Shown here in pieces: positions 16,321 through 23,876 of a stretch of DNA of 64,000 nt. Each line of letters starts with the position of its first letter. Within the stretch, counting starts at the first letter, position 1. The stretch covers positions 62,001-126,000 of the forward strand of contig CAVOKQ010000001.1 in assembly GCA_963696545.1 (NCBI GenBank). Direction: 5' to 3'. The notes beneath the pieces were generated by a model. The model was not told the origin of the DNA, did not search any database, and saw only the letters and a program-made list of their open reading frames with translations. A program made the position numbers and the translations under genes. Source of the stretch: RPQJ01 sp963696545 (GTDB lineage: Bacteria > Pseudomonadota > Gammaproteobacteria > Steroidobacterales > Steroidobacteraceae).

Positions 16321-17976
16321 ATGAGCACACCGACCTCGAAGAAGCGCAGCGACATCATCTCGGGGAGCCAGAGCCCGATGATGAACCTGTTCCGCAAGGG
16401 CCTGCTGCACGGAGCTGGCTTCAACACCGACAAGCTCGCGACCCGACCGCTGATCGCGATCGCCAATTCGCACACCGAGTTCACGACGGGGCACTCGCAT
16501 CTCGACCGGCTCGCGCGCAAGGTGCACGACGGCATCCTCGCGGCTGGCGGCGAATGCGCAGAGTTCAACGTGCCGGCGCCCTGCGACGGCGTCGCGATGG
16601 CGCACGATGGCATGCGTTACGTCCTCGCGCAGCGCGACCTGATCGCCGACAGCATCGAGACGCACATCCGTTCACAACCCTATGACGGAATGGTGGTGAT
16701 CGCGGGCTGCGACAAGATCAATCCGGCGATGATGATGGCGGCGGCCCGGCTCGACCTCCCGGTGATCTACCTGTCCGCCGGCCCGGGCCAGATGGACATC
16801 CGCAACGCGGCCGGCCAGCGCAATTCGATCGACCACGGCGATTACGGTGACGACCCGTTGCTGCTGATGAAGACCGCGACGTGCTCGACCTGCGGCGCGT
16901 GCGAGATCATGGGAACCGCGAACACCTTCCAGTGCCTTGCCGAAGTGTTCGGGCTGTGCCTGCCGGGCAGCAGCAACATTCCGGGCTGGCACGCGGACAA
17001 GCTCGATGCTGCGCGTCGCACCGGCGAGCGGATCGTCGGCATGGTCAAGGAAGGCCTGAACGCGCGGCAGATGTTCACTCCTGCCGCGTTCACGAACGCG
17101 GTTCGGATGGCGATGGCCATCGGCGCCTCCACGAATACCGCGCTGCACCTGCCGGCAATCGCACACGCCGCAGAGGTGCCGTTGACGATGGCGGATTTCG
17201 AGGCCGCCGGCGACGTGCCGACGCTGCTGGCCGTGAGCCCGAACGGGCCGTATGGCATACAGGACTTGTGGGCCGCCGGCGGCATGCCGGCCGTGCTGAA
17301 GCAGATGGAGCGCTTCCTGGACACGTCGTGCATGACGGTCACCGGCAAGCCGTTGAAGGCGACCATCGACGCCGCGCGAGTCGTGAACAGCGCCGTGATT
17401 CCGCCCGTGGAAAAGGCATTTCGCCCGACCAGCGCGATCACGGTGCTGCGCGGCAATCTCGCTCCCGGCACCGCGATCATCAAGCAGGCGGGCGTGGATC
17501 CGTCGATGCTGCAATGCAAGGGACCGGCCGTGTGCTTCAACTCGGAGGAGGAGGCGCTGCAGGCGATCGCCGCTGACCGGATAAAGCAGGGCGACGTCGT
17601 CGTACTGCGCTACCTCGGGCCGAAAGGCGCGCCCGGCATGCCGGAGATGCTTGGCGCGACGATGGCGCTGAAGATGAAAGGACTGAAGAAGGCGGCGCTG
17701 GTGACCGACGGCCGGTTTTCCGGCGCGACGTCGGGTCCCTGCGTCGGCCACGTCTGCCCGGAGGCGAGCGACGGCGGGCCGATCGCGTTGATCGAGGACG
17801 GCGACCTCGTCGAGATCGACGTCCCGAACCGCCGGCTCACGTTGCACGTGGATGACGCTACAATCGCCCGCCGAAGGGCCGAATGGCGCCCGTACGAGCG
17901 CGAGGTGCCGCATGGATTCATGCGCCGCTATCGACAGCATGTGCGCCCTGCCTGCGACGGTGCCGTTCTCGATTGA
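16321..17976 (+). CDS. IlvD/Edd-family dehydratase
   Basis: 551-residue iron-sulfur dehydratase. Cluster-ligand cysteines appear in APCDGVAM, AGCDKINPAM and CSTCGACEIMGTANT; the family signature GRFSGATSGPCVGHVCPEA with the catalytic Ser is near the C-terminus. The family covers dihydroxy-acid dehydratase (branched-chain amino acids), 6-phosphogluconate dehydratase and several sugar-acid dehydratases. Length and the opening SGSQSPMMNLFRKG fit the IlvD/arabinonate-dehydratase branch. No other ilv gene is adjacent; the coupled 2-hydroxyacid dehydrogenase upstream makes a sugar-acid role plausible. The start at 16321 follows GGAGGAA. Confidence 0.87.
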   Translation: MSTPTSKKRSDIISGSQSPMMNLFRKGLLHGAGFNTDKLATRPLIAIANSHTEFTTGHSHLDRLARKVHDGILAAGGECAEFNVPAPCDGVAMAHDGMRYVLAQRDLIADSIETHIRSQPYDGMVVIAGCDKINPAMMMAAARLDLPVIYLSAGPGQMDIRNAAGQRNSIDHGDYGDDPLLLMKTATCSTCGACEIMGTANTFQCLAEVFGLCLPGSSNIPGWHADKLDAARRTGERIVGMVKEGLNARQMFTPAAFTNAVRMAMAIGASTNTALHLPAIAHAAEVPLTMADFEAAGDVPTLLAVSPNGPYGIQDLWAAGGMPAVLKQMERFLDTSCMTVTGKPLKATIDAARVVNSAVIPPVEKAFRPTSAITVLRGNLAPGTAIIKQAGVDPSMLQCKGPAVCFNSEEEALQAIAADRIKQGDVVVLRYLGPKGAPGMPEMLGATMALKMKGLKKAALVTDGRFSGATSGPCVGHVCPEASDGGPIALIEDGDLVEIDVPNRRLTLHVDDATIARRRAEWRPYEREVPHGFMRRYRQHVRPACDGAVLD

Positions 17977-18021
17977 GGCGATCCGTCGCTGGCTGCAATA
18001 CGAATACCAGGGGAGAGAAGC

Positions 18022-19854
18022 ATGATCGGAAAGAGCATTCCGTTGCTGGCCGCGATCGCAGTCATGGCCAGCGCGACCAGTGGCCTGGCCGCGGACCGGC
18101 CGGCGCCGAATCCGACGAAGAACGCGTACTTCGGCGCCGTGCACGTGCACACGAGTTACTCGTTCGACGCGTTTACCAACGGAACCGTCACGACACCGGC
18201 GGATGCCTATGCGTGGGCGCAGGGCCAGCCGATTCCGGCGAGCAAGCTCGCGCCCGACACGAAGATCAAGATCGTCACGCCGCTCGACTTCTACGCAGTC
18301 GCAGATCACGCCGAGTTCATGGGCGTGTTCCGCAAGATGGCGGATCCGTCGAGCCCGCTGAGCCAGACCGAGATGGCGAAGAAAGTGACGTCGTCGGATC
18401 CAAACGTCGCGATGCAGGCGTTCGCGCAGGTGCTCCGGGACATCAGCAGCGGCAGGGTCGACCCGGCGCTGACCGATCCCGCGATCAGCCGCTCGATCTG
18501 GGCGGAAATCGTCAAGACGGCAGACGAGAACTATCGTCCCGGGTTCTTCACGACGTTTCCGGCGTTCGAGTGGACGTCGAACCCGAACAAGCGGAACCTG
18601 CACCGGGTCGTGGTGTTCCGCGACTCGACGCGCGTGCCGGACCTGGTCCTCTCCGCACTCGACACGGAGAAGCCCGAGGATCTCTGGTCCTGGATGCAGG
18701 CGCAGCGGAGCAGGGGCGCGACGCTGCTTGCGATCCCGCACAACGGCAACGCGAGCGACGGCCTGATGTTCTCGCTTGCGGACACCTCGGGAAAGCCGTT
18801 TACGCCCGCGTACGTCGCGGAGCGCATGCGCAACGAGCCGCTGTACGAGATCTCGCAGATCAAGGGTACGTCCGAGACGATGCCCGAATTGTCGCCGAAC
18901 GACGAGTTCGCCGGATTCGAACTGTGGGACTACACGCTGTCCGCGGACTCGGAGCGGCCGAAGAACCACGTCGGCAGTTACGCGCGGCGCGCGCTGCTCG
19001 ACGGCATCAAGCTGCAGGCCGAGGGCAAGGGCAACCCGTTCAAGTACGGGTTCATCGGCGACTCGGACACGCACAATTCGGCGGCGTCGCATGAAGAGTT
19101 CAACTACACGGGCAAGTTCGGCATCGAGTTCGATCCGGCTCACCGGCTGAATGGGTTCAAGGGGCAGCCGCCGGGGCAGGTGCAGCAGGTCCGCGAGTTC
19201 AGCTCGGGCGGCCTCGCCGGCGTCTGGGCGGAGGAGAACACCCGCGAGGCGATCTATGACGCGATGATGCGCAAGGAGACGTTCGGCACGTCGGGCACGC
19301 ACATCAAGGTGCGCTTCTTCGGCGGCTGGGACTTCGCGGCAAAAGACGTCAACGGCCGCGACTTCGTGAAGGTCGGCTACGCGCGCGGCGTGCCGATGGG
19401 CGGTGATCTCGCCGCGGCGCCGAAGGGCAAGGCCCCGTCGTTCATCGTCCGGGCGACCAAGGACCCGCTGAGCGGCAACCTCGATCGCATCCAGGTGGTC
19501 AAGGGCTGGGTGACCGCGGACGGCAATGAGCACGAGAAGGTCTATGACGTCGCCTGGAGCGGCAAGCGGAAGCCGGATGCGTCGGGCAAGCTGCCGCCCG
19601 TTGGCAATACCGTGGACCTCGCGAAGGCGACCTACGCGAACACGATCGGTGCCGCGGAGCTTTACGCTGCGTGGAAGGACCCGGACTTCGATCCGGCATT
19701 GAACGCGTTCTACTACGCGCGGGTGATCGAGATCCCGACGCCACGCTGGAGCACGCGTGACGCCGCGAAGCTGGGCATCGAGGTTCCCGGCAAGTTGCCA
19801 GCCACGCTGCAGGAGCGCGCCTGGACGTCGCCGATCTGGTACTCGCCGCGCTGA
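18022..19854 (+). CDS. DUF3604 exported metal-dependent (PHP-like) protein, copy 2
   Basis: 610 residues, paralogue of 11301-13205. Signal peptide 1-23 (LLAAIAVMASATSGLA). Metal-ligand candidates line up with copy 1: FGAVHVHTSYS, AVADHAEFMG, PAFEWTSNPN, IPHNGNASDG and GDSDTHNS. Shared C-terminal blocks include RFFGGWDF, QVVKGW, YDVAWSG, EIPTPRW and the ending TSPIWYSP. ATG 18022 follows AGGGGAGAGAAGC, a good ribosome site. Reaction unknown. Two copies within 7 kb, bracketing dehydrogenase and dehydratase genes, suggest duplication with division of labour. Convergent with HMG-CoA reductase. Confidence 0.85.
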   Translation: MIGKSIPLLAAIAVMASATSGLAADRPAPNPTKNAYFGAVHVHTSYSFDAFTNGTVTTPADAYAWAQGQPIPASKLAPDTKIKIVTPLDFYAVADHAEFMGVFRKMADPSSPLSQTEMAKKVTSSDPNVAMQAFAQVLRDISSGRVDPALTDPAISRSIWAEIVKTADENYRPGFFTTFPAFEWTSNPNKRNLHRVVVFRDSTRVPDLVLSALDTEKPEDLWSWMQAQRSRGATLLAIPHNGNASDGLMFSLADTSGKPFTPAYVAERMRNEPLYEISQIKGTSETMPELSPNDEFAGFELWDYTLSADSERPKNHVGSYARRALLDGIKLQAEGKGNPFKYGFIGDSDTHNSAASHEEFNYTGKFGIEFDPAHRLNGFKGQPPGQVQQVREFSSGGLAGVWAEENTREAIYDAMMRKETFGTSGTHIKVRFFGGWDFAAKDVNGRDFVKVGYARGVPMGGDLAAAPKGKAPSFIVRATKDPLSGNLDRIQVVKGWVTADGNEHEKVYDVAWSGKRKPDASGKLPPVGNTVDLAKATYANTIGAAELYAAWKDPDFDPALNAFYYARVIEIPTPRWSTRDAAKLGIEVPGKLPATLQERAWTSPIWYSPR

Positions 19855-19877
19855 AAGTCCGGCCGCACCCAGGACCG

Positions 19878-19899
19878 ACCGGCCTCGATCAGGGCCGGT
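19878..19899. terminator. Short hairpin at a convergent gene junction
   Basis: ACCGGCC, an eight-base spacer and GGCCGGT form a seven-pair GC-rich stem between the stop of DUF3604 copy 2 (+) and the end of HMG-CoA reductase (-); it overlaps the last codons of the latter. No U-tract is visible on either side. A bidirectional terminator role is suggested only by location. Confidence 0.35.
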
Positions 19900-21064
19900 T
19901 GCGTCCCATGCGCTCGTGCGACGTGACCCACTCGTCCGCCAGCACGGCGCAGCCGAGCGAGATGTCGCCGGCCAGCACGACGCCGGCGACGATCTCCGCC
20001 AGCTTGTCGGCCTTGCCGGTGCCGTAGCAGCCGAGGACTTCGAGGCACTCTCGCTGCGTCGGCAGCCCCGTGCCGCCGCCGTACGACGCGACGATCAGCG
20101 ACGGCAGCGTCACCGACCAGTAGTAGTCGCCATTGTCCAGCAGCTGGGCGTACGTAATGCCGGCATGCGACTCTGCGACGTTCGCCACGTCCTGGCCGCA
20201 TGCGATGAACATTGCAGCGATGCCGTTGGCCGCGTGCGGGCCGTTGTAGGCCGTGCCCGCGAGCAGTGCGCCGGCGTTCGAGACCTGGCGGTACCGGAAC
20301 AGCATGCGAGTGTCCACGCGCATCAGCCGCTCCAGCACTTCCTTCTTCAGCACGGCCTCGGCCACGACCCGTCGCCCGCGGGTGCGCAGCGTATTCACGG
20401 CGGAGTGCTTCTTGTCGGTGTCTATGCTGCCCGACAACAGGTACTTCGGGTGCGACGGGTGCGTCGAGCGGATCCACTCGCAGGCCGCCCAGGTCGCCTT
20501 GCCGGTCATGTTCTGCCCGGCCGCGTCGCCGGTCGTGAAGTTGCAGCGCAGGTACAGCATGTTCGCGAGCGGGTACTGCTCGATCTCGACCAGCTTGCCG
20601 GTCTTCGTCGTCGTCTCCGCCGCTGCCTTCACGCCCGCGAAGTTCTGCGTGAGCCAGTCGCCGAAGTCCCGCGCCTCGCGTGCCGTGTCGAACATGAACA
20701 CCGGGGCGCGCTGCATCGAGCGCTTGACCACCGTCGTCGTGACGCCCCCGCTCTCGGCGATCACCCGCATGCCGCGGTTGTAGCTCGCCACCAGCGTGCC
20801 CTCGGTGGTCGCCATGGGCACGAAGAAGTCCCCCTGCGCATGCTCGCCCTTCATCCGGAGCGGGCCGGCGAGGCCGATCGGGACCTGGGCGACGCCGGTG
20901 AAGTTCTCGATGTTGCCGGGCAGCAGGCCCGGGTCGAACGAGTAGGACTGCACGTGCTGCAACGTCGTTCCCGATTTCCCGCGCAGGAAGTCGGCCCGCT
21001 GCGCGGCCATTTCCCGCGTGTAGTCGGCCTTCGGGTCGCGTGGGATCCGGTCGCGCTCGGTCAT
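19889..21064 (-). CDS. Class I 3-hydroxy-3-methylglutaryl-CoA reductase
   Basis: 391 residues. Reduces HMG-CoA to mevalonate with NADPH, the committed step to isoprenoids by the mevalonate route. Class I landmarks with all four catalytic residues: ENFTGVAQVPIGLAGPL, MATTEGTLVAS (Glu), DTDKKHSAVNTLRTRGR (Lys), CGQDVANVAESHAGIT (Asp), GGGTGLPTQRECLEVLG and VTSHERMGRN (His). ATG 21064 is chosen because upstream codons have no similarity. No other mevalonate gene is nearby. Unlike eukaryotic enzymes it has no membrane domain, so it should be cytosolic. Confidence 0.92.
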   Translation of the reverse strand: MTERDRIPRDPKADYTREMAAQRADFLRGKSGTTLQHVQSYSFDPGLLPGNIENFTGVAQVPIGLAGPLRMKGEHAQGDFFVPMATTEGTLVASYNRGMRVIAESGGVTTTVVKRSMQRAPVFMFDTAREARDFGDWLTQNFAGVKAAAETTTKTGKLVEIEQYPLANMLYLRCNFTTGDAAGQNMTGKATWAACEWIRSTHPSHPKYLLSGSIDTDKKHSAVNTLRTRGRRVVAEAVLKKEVLERLMRVDTRMLFRYRQVSNAGALLAGTAYNGPHAANGIAAMFIACGQDVANVAESHAGITYAQLLDNGDYYWSVTLPSLIVASYGGGTGLPTQRECLEVLGCYGTGKADKLAEIVAGVVLAGDISLGCAVLADEWVTSHERMGRNRP

Positions 21065-21200
21065 TTCGGCAGGGCCCCCGTCCATGCAGCGGTATGCGGT
21101 CGAGGCTAGCCCCCGGGTCGAACGCTGTCCAGATCTGCAGTGCCGCGGCCAGTGGCCGGACCGGTACACTGTGCAGGCGCATCGAAACAGGGTGAAAGTG

Positions 21201-22079
21201 ATGGCGAAGGCGGTGCTTGGAATCATCGGCGGCTCGGGAATCTACGACCTGCCCGGGCTCGAATCGCTCGCCGAGCGCAAGGTAATGACGCCGTGGGGCG
21301 AGCCTTCGGATGCGCTCCGGCTTGGTCGCGTCGGTGCGACCGAGGTCGTGTTCCTGCCGCGGCACGGACGCGGGCACCGGTACTCGCCGAGCGACATCAA
21401 CTACCGCGCCAACATCGACGCGCTGAAGCAGGTCGGCGTCACGGACCTCGTGTCGTTCTCCGCCTGCGGTTCGTATCGTGAGGAACTGGCTCCGGGCACG
21501 TTCGTGCTCGTGGACAACTTCGTGGATCGCACGGTGCATCGCGTCAGCTCGTTCTTCGGTGCGGGCTGCGTGGCGCACGTGCCGTTCGCGCATCCCGTCG
21601 GCCCGGCGCTGCAGGATCTCGTTGCCAATGCCGCAACCGCGGAGGGCATCCCGTTCAAGCGCGGCGGCACCGCGGTCTGCATGGAGGGGCCGCAGTTCTC
21701 GTCGCTGGCCGAGTCGCTCGCGTACCGGCAGGCGGGCTACGACATCGTGCACATGACTTCGATGCCGGAGGCGAAGCTCGCTCGCGAAGCCGAGATCACC
21801 TATGCGGTGGTCGCGATGGTGACGGACTTCGACTGCTGGCATCCGACGCACGACTCGGTCGAGGTCGCGACTCTGCTCAGGGTGATGGACGAGAATCGTG
21901 GCAAGGCGCAGCGGCTGTTCGCGCGGCTCGCGAGGGATTTTCCCGCCGAGCACATCCCGTGCCCGGTCCGGTCCGATCGTGCGCTCGAAGGGGCGATCCT
22001 CACGCGGCCGGAGGCGCGCGACCCACTACTGGTCGCGAAGCTGCAGATCATCGCGGGTCGGGTGCTGGCCGACGGCTGA
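21201..22079 (+). CDS. mtnP: S-methyl-5'-thioadenosine phosphorylase
   Basis: 292 residues. Cleaves methylthioadenosine (and often 5'-deoxyadenosine) with phosphate into adenine and methylthioribose-1-phosphate. Family motifs: IGGSGIYDLPG (phosphate loop), LPRHGRGHRYSPSDINYRAN, CMEGPQFSSLAES, MTSMPEAKLAREAEI and TDFDCWH. ATG 21201 is chosen because IIGGSG follows at once; earlier codons lack similarity. It is first in a tight three-gene operon with mtnA and a FucA-like aldolase, and divergent from HMG-CoA reductase. Confidence 0.93.
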   Translation: MAKAVLGIIGGSGIYDLPGLESLAERKVMTPWGEPSDALRLGRVGATEVVFLPRHGRGHRYSPSDINYRANIDALKQVGVTDLVSFSACGSYREELAPGTFVLVDNFVDRTVHRVSSFFGAGCVAHVPFAHPVGPALQDLVANAATAEGIPFKRGGTAVCMEGPQFSSLAESLAYRQAGYDIVHMTSMPEAKLAREAEITYAVVAMVTDFDCWHPTHDSVEVATLLRVMDENRGKAQRLFARLARDFPAEHIPCPVRSDRALEGAILTRPEARDPLLVAKLQIIAGRVLADG

Positions 22080-22081
22080 CC

Positions 22082-23185
22082 ATGCGCATCCACGGCGAGT
22101 CGTACCGCAGCATCTTCCTGGCCGACGACGGCTGGACCGTCGCGGTCGTCGACCAGACGCGGCTGCCGTTCGTGTTCGAGCTGCGACATCTTCGCTCGGC
22201 CGAGGACGCGGCCGCGGCGATCAGCGACATGGTCGTGCGTGGGGCGCCGCTGATCGGCGTGACCGCGGCGTACGGCGTCGCCCTGGGCATGCGCGAGGAC
22301 CCGTCCGACGCGGCGCTCGAACGCGTCGCCGAACGGCTCGGCGGTACGCGCCCGACTGCGGTGAACCTGCGCTGGGCACTGGCGCGCATGTCGGACGTGC
22401 TGCGTAACACGGGCAGGTCGCAGAGAGTGGAGCGCGCGTATGCGGAGGCGAGCCGGATCGCCGACGAAGACGTCGCGGCCTGCGCGGCGATCGGCCGGCA
22501 CGGAGTGAAGATCATCGAGCAGCTGAGCGCAGCGGCCGGTCGCCGGCCGGTGAACGTGCTCACTCACTGCAATGCGGGCTGGCTCGCCTGCGTGGACTGG
22601 GGCACGGCACTCGCGCCTGTCTACGCGGCGCACGAAGCGGGCATTCCGGTGCACGTCTTCGTGGACGAGACCCGCCCGCGCAACCAGGGCGCGTCGCTCA
22701 CGGCTTTCGAGCTTGCGGGCCACGGCATCGCGCACGAGGTGATCGTGGACAACGCGGGCGGGCACTTGATGCAGCACGGTCGCGTGGACCTGTGCATCGT
22801 CGGCAGCGATCGCACGTCAGCCACAGGCGACGTTGCGAACAAGGTGGGCACCTACCTCAAGGCGCTTGCAGCGTACGACAACGGCGTGCCTTTCTATGCG
22901 GCGCTGCCGTCGTCGACGATCGACTGGCGGATCCACGACGGGATTCGCGAGGTGCCGATCGAGGAGCGGTCCGTGCGGGAAGTCACGCACGTCCGTGGCC
23001 GCGCCGACGATGGCCAGGTGCTCGAGGTCGAGGTCGTGAACCCGGGCAGCCGCACCTTGAACCCGGGGTTTGACGTGACGCCGGCGCGGCTTGTCACCGG
23101 CATCATCACCGAGCGTGGCGTCGCAGGTGCGAGCGAAGCCGGTCTCGCGGCGCTGTTTCCGGAATTCGCAGGCAGGTACTCATGA
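22082..23185 (+). CDS. mtnA: S-methyl-5-thioribose-1-phosphate isomerase
   Basis: 367 residues, eIF2B-alpha-like fold. Converts the aldose methylthioribose-1-phosphate to methylthioribulose-1-phosphate. Motifs: DMVVRGAPLIGVTAAYG, RPTAVNLRWAL, LTHCNAGWLA with the catalytic Cys, DETRPRNQGASLTAFEL, VGSDRTSATGDVANKVGTY with the catalytic Asp and FYAALPSSTID. It starts two bases after the mtnP stop, and its own stop overlaps the start of the aldolase gene (ATGA), so the three are translated as a unit. Confidence 0.94.
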   Translation: MRIHGESYRSIFLADDGWTVAVVDQTRLPFVFELRHLRSAEDAAAAISDMVVRGAPLIGVTAAYGVALGMREDPSDAALERVAERLGGTRPTAVNLRWALARMSDVLRNTGRSQRVERAYAEASRIADEDVAACAAIGRHGVKIIEQLSAAAGRRPVNVLTHCNAGWLACVDWGTALAPVYAAHEAGIPVHVFVDETRPRNQGASLTAFELAGHGIAHEVIVDNAGGHLMQHGRVDLCIVGSDRTSATGDVANKVGTYLKALAAYDNGVPFYAALPSSTIDWRIHDGIREVPIEERSVREVTHVRGRADDGQVLEVEVVNPGSRTLNPGFDVTPARLVTGIITERGVAGASEAGLAALFPEFAGRYS

Positions 23186-23829
23186 ACGAACGGCAGCTGG
23201 AGCTGCGTCGCGAGATCGTTGCGGTCTCACGGGCGCTCGACGACGCGGGGCTGGTGCCGAGCAAGTCCGGAAACGTGTCGTGTCGGGTGCCTGGTGGGTT
23301 CCTGATCACGCCGTCCGGCGTTCCGTACCGGGAAATGGAGGTGGGCCAGGTCGTTGCGCTCGATGCGAGCGGTGCGGTGGTGGAGGGCGGTCTGCGTCCG
23401 TCGTCTGAATGGCCGATGCACGCGGCAATATACGCGCACCGGCCGGACGTCGCCGCGATCGTGCATACGCACAGCCCGCGCGCAACGGCACTTGCATGCG
23501 CCCGACTGGGCATCCCGGCGTTCCACTACATGATCGCGCTCGCAGGCGGCAACATCCGCTGCATGCCCTATGCGACGTTCGGTACCGACGAGCTTGCGAA
23601 GAATGCGGTCTGCGGTCTCGACGGACGCCGAGCGGTGCTGCTGTCCAACCACGGGGTCGTGGCGGTCGGTGCGTCGCTGCGAGATGCGCAGGCGGTGGCC
23701 TTCGAGGTCGAGAACCTGGCGAGCCAGTATCTCGATCTCAAGTCGGCCGGGCTCGCCCCGGTCGTGCTGGACGACGCCGAGCTTGCGCGCGTGATCGCGA
23801 AGTTCGCCGACTACGGGCGGCTCGGCTGA
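23182..23829 (+). CDS. Class II aldolase, FucA-like (Ald2 of the DHAP shunt)
   Basis: 215 residues. Zinc aldolase of the class II/adducin family: SKSGNVSCR, GGFLITPSGVPY, SSEWPMHAA with the catalytic Glu, VHTHSPRAT (two Zn histidines), PAFHYMIALAGGN, YATFGTDELAKNA and LSNHGVVAVG (third Zn His). The HYMIALAGGN...PYATFGT run is that of L-fuculose-phosphate aldolase, not of MtnB dehydratase. Next to mtnP and mtnA, such aldolases split methylthioribulose-1-phosphate or 5-deoxyribulose-1-phosphate into DHAP and an aldehyde (the DHAP shunt described in Rhodospirillum and some E. coli). Assignment to that role rests on gene context. Confidence 0.87.
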   Translation: MNERQLELRREIVAVSRALDDAGLVPSKSGNVSCRVPGGFLITPSGVPYREMEVGQVVALDASGAVVEGGLRPSSEWPMHAAIYAHRPDVAAIVHTHSPRATALACARLGIPAFHYMIALAGGNIRCMPYATFGTDELAKNAVCGLDGRRAVLLSNHGVVAVGASLRDAQAVAFEVENLASQYLDLKSAGLAPVVLDDAELARVIAKFADYGRLG

Positions 23830-23837
23830 CGGAGTAC

Positions 23838-23876
23838 CGGGTGCTTGATCCCCGGATCAGCCGGCCAGTGCACCCG
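23838..23876. terminator. Nested inverted repeats between convergent genes
   Basis: CGGGTGC (23838) pairs with GCACCCG (23870), enclosing TGATCC-CC-GGATCA. It lies between the aldolase stop (+) and the end of the alkyl-DHAP-synthase-like gene (-), covering the last codons of the latter. It is a plausible bidirectional terminator without a clear U-tract. Confidence 0.35.

Noticed and set aside
16672..19533. 953-codon open frame opposite the dehydratase and DUF3604 copy 2
   Set aside because: It spans two well-supported genes and an intergenic gap on the other strand and has biased Arg/His composition with no domain.
23182..23829. MtnB-type methylthioribulose-1-phosphate dehydratase
   Set aside because: The HYMIALAGGN and PYATFGT stretches are those of fuculose-phosphate aldolase; MtnB would need partner salvage genes that are absent.
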